Source of the DNA: Flavobacteriaceae bacterium
Lineage (GTDB): Bacteria; Bacteroidota; Bacteroidia; Flavobacteriales; Flavobacteriaceae
DNA length: 64,000 bases
Assembly (NCBI GenBank): GCA_947456955.1
Contig: CANGTQ010000007.1
Location: 60,487 to 124,486 of the forward strand
Direction of reading: 5' to 3'
Positions 62,301 to 64,000 of the stretch are shown here, piece after piece; the stretch's first letter is position 1; every line of letters starts with the position of its first letter. The notes beneath the pieces are model-generated. The model had not been told where the DNA came from. It saw only the letters and a list, made by a program, of their open reading frames with translations, and did not search any database. Position numbers and translations under genes: made by a program.

Positions 62301-64000
62301 CTGTTACCGTTACAAATACCAATGGATGTAGTTCAACAGCTACTATTGTTATTACTCAAGATACTGAGGCTACCTCTTCTACAGAGACAATTACAGCTTG
62401 CGATACTTATACTTGGTCAGTAAATGGACAAACTTATACTGAAAGCGGGACTTATACTTCATTAGGAACAAATGCTTCCGGATGTGTTGATACAAAAACA
62501 TTAGTTTTAACAATTAACAAAAGTTCAACTTCAGTAGAAAGTGTTACAGCATGTGATACGTATACTTGGTCAGTTAATGGAGCTACTTATACTACAGGTG
62601 GTACATACACAGGAACGAGTACCAATGCAGCAAATTGTCCTCAAGCTGAGACATTGAACTTGACGATTAATGCATCAACATCAAATACTACAACTGCTAC
62701 AGCATGTGATACGTATACGTGGTCAGTTAATGGAGCTACTTATACTTCAAGTGGTCAACGTACAGTAACTAGTACCAATGCTGCAAATTGTCCTCAAACA
62801 GAGACATTGAACTTAACAATTAATGCATCAACATCAAATACTACAAATACTACGGCATGTAATACGTATACTTGGTCTGTTAATGGGTCTACTTATACAA
62901 CAAGTGGTCAACGAACAGTAACCAGTACCAATTCCGCCAATTGTCCTCAAACAGACACTTTGAACTTAACCATTACGCCTAGCACAACAGGAACAACAAC
63001 AGTTTCAGCTTGTGACACGTATACTTGGTCAGCAGGAAATGGGAATACATATACAAGCACACCAACTACAGCGCCTACATTTGTTTCTGGTTGTAATACA
63101 CAAACATTAGCCTTGACCATTACACCAAGTACAACAAACACAACTGAAATAACAGCTTGCGAGAGTTATATTTGGCCAGTTACAGGTCTTACTTATACTG
63201 ATTCAGATGAAATCACAGAAACCGTTGGATGTGTTACAGAAACATTAGTATTAACCATTAATTATAGTACATCAAACACTACAACTATAACACAATGTGG
63301 TGGTAGTTATACATGGGAAGGACCATTAGGAAATAATGAAACATACTCTGCATCGACTACAGTCACTAACGTGACTACTAATGCAGAAGGATGTAATCAT
63401 ACAGAGACGTTGGTTTTGACTATCATACCAAGTACAAGTAATACGACTACCTTAACGGTAAATGCAGCTAGTTATATTTGGTCTGTAAATGGACAAACGT
63501 ATACAACAAGCGGAACTTATACTTCTGTTTCTGGATGTCATACTGAGGTTTTAGAGTTAACCCTTATAGTATGTTCAAATACTACTTCTAGTCAATCGGT
63601 AACTGCGTGCGATAGTTATACATGGTCAATAAATGCTCAAACGTATAATGCGTCTGGAAATTTTACATTTGTAAGTTCAATTGCTGGAGGTTGTACGGAT
63701 ACCAAAACGTTGAATTTGACAATTAACCAATCGTCTGTATATTATGCAGATACAGATGGTGATGGATATGGAAATGCAAGTAGCAGTACAAATGCATGTT
63801 CACAACCATCAGGTTATGTATCAAACAGTACAGATTGTAATGATACAAATAGTTCAGTAAATCCAGCAGCAACAGAAGTTGCCAATGGAATTGATGATGA
63901 CTGTGACGGAACAATTGATGAGGGTACAACTCCATCAGCTCCAGGAGTTACAAACTCGACACTATGTGTAGGATCTCCTTCAGTTACTTTAACAGCTACA
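56318..64000 (+). CDS. Giant repeat adhesin, probable T9SS cargo (3' end outside window)
   Basis: Translated by hand: 2561 codons from ATG 56318 run without a stop to the right edge, so the ORF track missed it. It opens with a signal peptide (LWSFALLFLLISGKGYGQ). A unique domain of about 220 residues comes next, then four fibronectin type III units (to about 58125) such as NYKYSLNGGSTFVSAGT. Next come YDG and MBG/Big-like units with the recurring TYSSSNTAVATISGNTVTIV, interrupted by two unique beta domains (about 59230-59800 and 61580-62120). Then follow about nine TACDTYTWSVNGATYTT repeats and a calcium-type TDGDGYGNASSS...DDDCDGTIDEG motif. Such proteins are surface adhesins; the sorting tail is not in view. 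Confidence 0.88.
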   Translation, partial: MKNILLFRKSSSLSLWSFALLFLLISGKGYGQYSITGTGPSNNYTQNFDAFRGTSLTLPSNWAVATASYNAGTPVLTAGAATPTVSNASGNNCYAGRATSTSSDYSILQKQGTSGSTTFTFSASNGTGNIISGFVITWNVEQFSAAGRATTVDFKYRTNGGTYSSTGVTGTTLYTSTTGTSTTFSITQTGYSISVSGLSLAPSATADFQFSIANGSGSGSNAHVGIDDFTIYANAPVITAPTAPTIGTITPSNGQLSVAFTAPSSNGGAAITDYKCSINGGTYFSLATTTSPFVLSTLTNGTAYSITIKAVNSAGDGTASNSVTGTPRTVPSASTITGITPGNGNLSVAFTSGSDGGAAVTNYKYSLNGGSSFTAFSPAQTTSPVLMSGLTNGTAYNVQLVAVNAAGDGAASNSEIGTPFTTPSAVTGFTVTEGNSQLSLAFTAGADGGSAITNYEYSLNGGSTFTSAGATTSPIVVTGLTNGITYSVQLRAVNAAGNGVATTSVSATPRTISDAPSITGITAGNSQLIVAFLAPAFNGGAAITNYKYSLNGGSTFVSAGTTSSPILITGLTNGTTYDVQLLVVNVAGDGTPSSTVQGTPEAPSAPTITASKTSLNALSTIYGTASTTEEFNVSGATLLGDITVTAPTGFEVSTSSASGYASSITVGGAGSVSSTPIYVRLTATNAVGTYSGNITLNSPGAVQVSIATASSSVAPKGLSITGLTGVDKTYDTTTTATVTGTPSLVGVVGSDDVNLNSSSVIYNFSNANAGIAKPITVLGYTLNGISASNYTVAQPTGITATINKAASSISVTGSSSFTYNTTAQGPTNSNVLGSTGTVTYSYNGVSPTVYGPSSTRPTNAGTYTVTATVATDINYETASSADFSFIINKAEQTITLASTDAKTTSTTTYSLIQNASSGLPVSYTSSNPAVATVSGNTVTIIGVGTTTITANQSGDSNYNAALEATQILTVTQGISTLLAWQFGTPASSGSESTYAATTVVSGLATSNLSRGPGVASTALGRAYAANGWSSVTNTKANAITTNQYIQFTVAPVTGKTVTLTALDARLRRSGASAPNAYVWRYSTNGTSFTDIGSDVSFTSTVDGVDQTQIDLSSITALQNVPFGTTLTFRIYAWGGTSTGSTFSIGRFGANVTTNSLAISGYVQQLPAPSITSALTSNGTVGSVFTYATAATNLPTSYSATGLPSGLTINTTSGAISGTPTAAGTFNVSLSATNGTGTDTKTLVITVGQANQVITFNTLSGKTYGDASFSLNGTSTSGLALTYSSSNTAVATISGNTVTIVGAGTTSITASQSGDANYFAASDVSQDIVVAKANQTITFNTLSDKNDTDGSFTLDATASSGLSVTYSSSNTSVVTISGTTATIVAPGITTITASQAGNDNYNAATSVDQSQTIINTQLANQTITFGPLSPVTYGDGTFTLNGTVDSSLAITYVSSNPSVASVSGDVVTILSPGTTTITASQAGDSTHNPAPNVSQSLVVNTKTLTISNIVVANKDYDGTAVATITSADLNGVVGADDVTLTNTATFASANAGTGIAVTPNFVLNGEDASRYNLTQPTGLLANINMANQTILFDSLSSKAYGDTAFNLIATGGASGLPVTFTSSDTNILTISGNVATIIGVGDVTITASQAGNANYNAASNVSQTITINKANQTITFNALVNRTTADSSFSLAGFASSTLPLSYASSNAAVATISGNVVTIVGPGSTTITVSQAGNNLYNAATDVNQTQLILTAISKWTFENITTTNSGRDVIITGSALADQGVQTAGTLFSANHASSSTSWTNLTGNGSLKSVSSNNWAVGDYWQFKVNTLNYNNLAVSVEQTGSGTGPSTFKLQYSLNGTSYTDLPGGTYSLDTGSWSSTLYKSAAVRSFDLSSLISLNNKSEVYVRLVNVNTTSNGSGTVATGGTSRIDNFVLTGVACNATAGITNNTGVTKVTCSVPSIALTATGGSGYSWSNGLTVVGTTDSLDVTSAGTYTVTVTNTNGCSSTATIVITQDTEATSSTETITACDTYTWSVNGQTYTESGTYTSLGTNASGCVDTKTLVLTINKSSTSVESVTACDTYTWSVNGATYTTGGTYTGTSTNAANCPQAETLNLTINASTSNTTTATACDTYTWSVNGATYTSSGQRTVTSTNAANCPQTETLNLTINASTSNTTNTTACNTYTWSVNGSTYTTSGQRTVTSTNSANCPQTDTLNLTITPSTTGTTTVSACDTYTWSAGNGNTYTSTPTTAPTFVSGCNTQTLALTITPSTTNTTEITACESYIWPVTGLTYTDSDEITETVGCVTETLVLTINYSTSNTTTITQCGGSYTWEGPLGNNETYSASTTVTNVTTNAEGCNHTETLVLTIIPSTSNTTTLTVNAASYIWSVNGQTYTTSGTYTSVSGCHTEVLELTLIVCSNTTSSQSVTACDSYTWSINAQTYNASGNFTFVSSIAGGCTDTKTLNLTINQSSVYYADTDGDGYGNASSSTNACSQPSGYVSNSTDCNDTNSSVNPAATEVANGIDDDCDGTIDEGTTPSAPGVTNSTLCVGSPSVTLTAT
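62547..63000 (+). repeat. Near-identical 153-nt tandem repeats in the adhesin
   Basis: Three consecutive copies of a 51-residue unit (TYTWSVNGATYT ... NCPQTETLNLTIN) start at about 62547, 62700 and 62853 and are nearly identical in DNA. More divergent copies extend from about 62390 to 63720. The close identity suggests recent duplication. Confidence 0.75.

Noticed and set aside
62947-63141. Minus-strand ORF of 64 aa (track) inside the adhesin
   Set aside because: It is the antisense shadow of the Thr/Ser-rich repeats; the plus-strand frame is open for over 7.6 kb.
62390-63720. Regular repeats suggesting a CRISPR array
   Set aside because: Units are 153 nt, in frame and translated, with drifting sequence; no short constant repeat with unique spacers.
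63723-63935. Minus-strand ORF of 70 aa rich in His and Leu
   Set aside because: It is a shadow of the DGDGYG/DDDCDGT calcium-motif region of the adhesin, with no independent signal.

Overview
The window reads as a chromosomal piece of a Flavobacterium-like member of the Bacteroidota. The supporting signs are strong A+T richness, type IX secretion (T9SS) sorting domains of both A and B type, a PorX regulator with its PglZ domain, a fused SecDF, a Wza/fused-Wzc export pair, almost no Shine-Dalgarno sequences, and promoter-like -7 boxes of the form TAnnTTTG. Nothing here identifies a species. No rRNA, tRNA, CRISPR array, integrase or IS transposase was recognised.

Layout. 1-2337: an SpoU/TrmH rRNA methyltransferase cut by the left edge and a T9SS type B secreted protein. 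2417-13124: a surface-polysaccharide cluster with an acyltransferase, a 3-amino-sugar aminotransferase, a hexapeptide acyltransferase, a Wzx flippase, four glycosyltransferases, an FdtA/QdtA-type ketoisomerase, a 2OG-Fe(II) oxygenase and a GT-C-like membrane protein. Genes run on both strands and often overlap. 13093-27771: mostly core genes, namely ftsE, a TPR protein with an outer-membrane barrel, a GreA-like protein, asnB, gyrB, mdh and secDF. 27826-28870: a small accessory patch of two unknown genes in unusual structured spacers. 28896-35307: ald, tsaE, porX, a Cys/Lys repeat peptide and an M13 peptidase. 35612-40812: a YadA-head-like surface protein, a T9SS type A protein and a serine hydrolase. 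40961-47068: two arginine/citrulline-type hydrolases, a CpeT-like lipoprotein, MarC, a CoA-binding protein, a sodium/solute symporter and recR. 47145-55808: a second polysaccharide block with Wza, fused Wzc kinase, UDP-HexNAc 4-epimerase, UDP-glucose dehydrogenase, UDP-HexNAc(A) dehydrogenase and RmlB, split by a free-standing four-helix-bundle gene. 56318-64000: the first 2561 codons of a giant repeat adhesin that is open at the right edge and absent from the ORF track.

How it fits together. The two polysaccharide blocks complement each other. RmlB would supply dTDP-4-keto-6-deoxyglucose, which the ketoisomerase, aminotransferase and acyltransferase of the first block would turn into a dTDP-3-acylamino-3,6-dideoxyhexose. 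The WbpP/WbpO-like pair would supply a UDP-HexNAcA sugar. Wzx flips the repeat unit, and Wza and Wzc export it. RmlA, a Wzy polymerase and the initiating phosphoglycosyl transferase were not seen. PorX and at least three predicted T9SS cargo genes also lie in the window.

Most interesting accessory signals: (i) the four-helix-bundle gene between inverted GTTATCAGTT-type repeats; (ii) two small genes each followed by a TAAyAGCmGTTT motif, one bracketed by 15-nt inverted repeats and preceded by an 18-bp perfect hairpin and a GC-rich structured spacer; (iii) many intergenic spacers made of short, spacer-specific words arranged as imperfect palindromes. All functional readings come from sequence reading alone; no database search was run.
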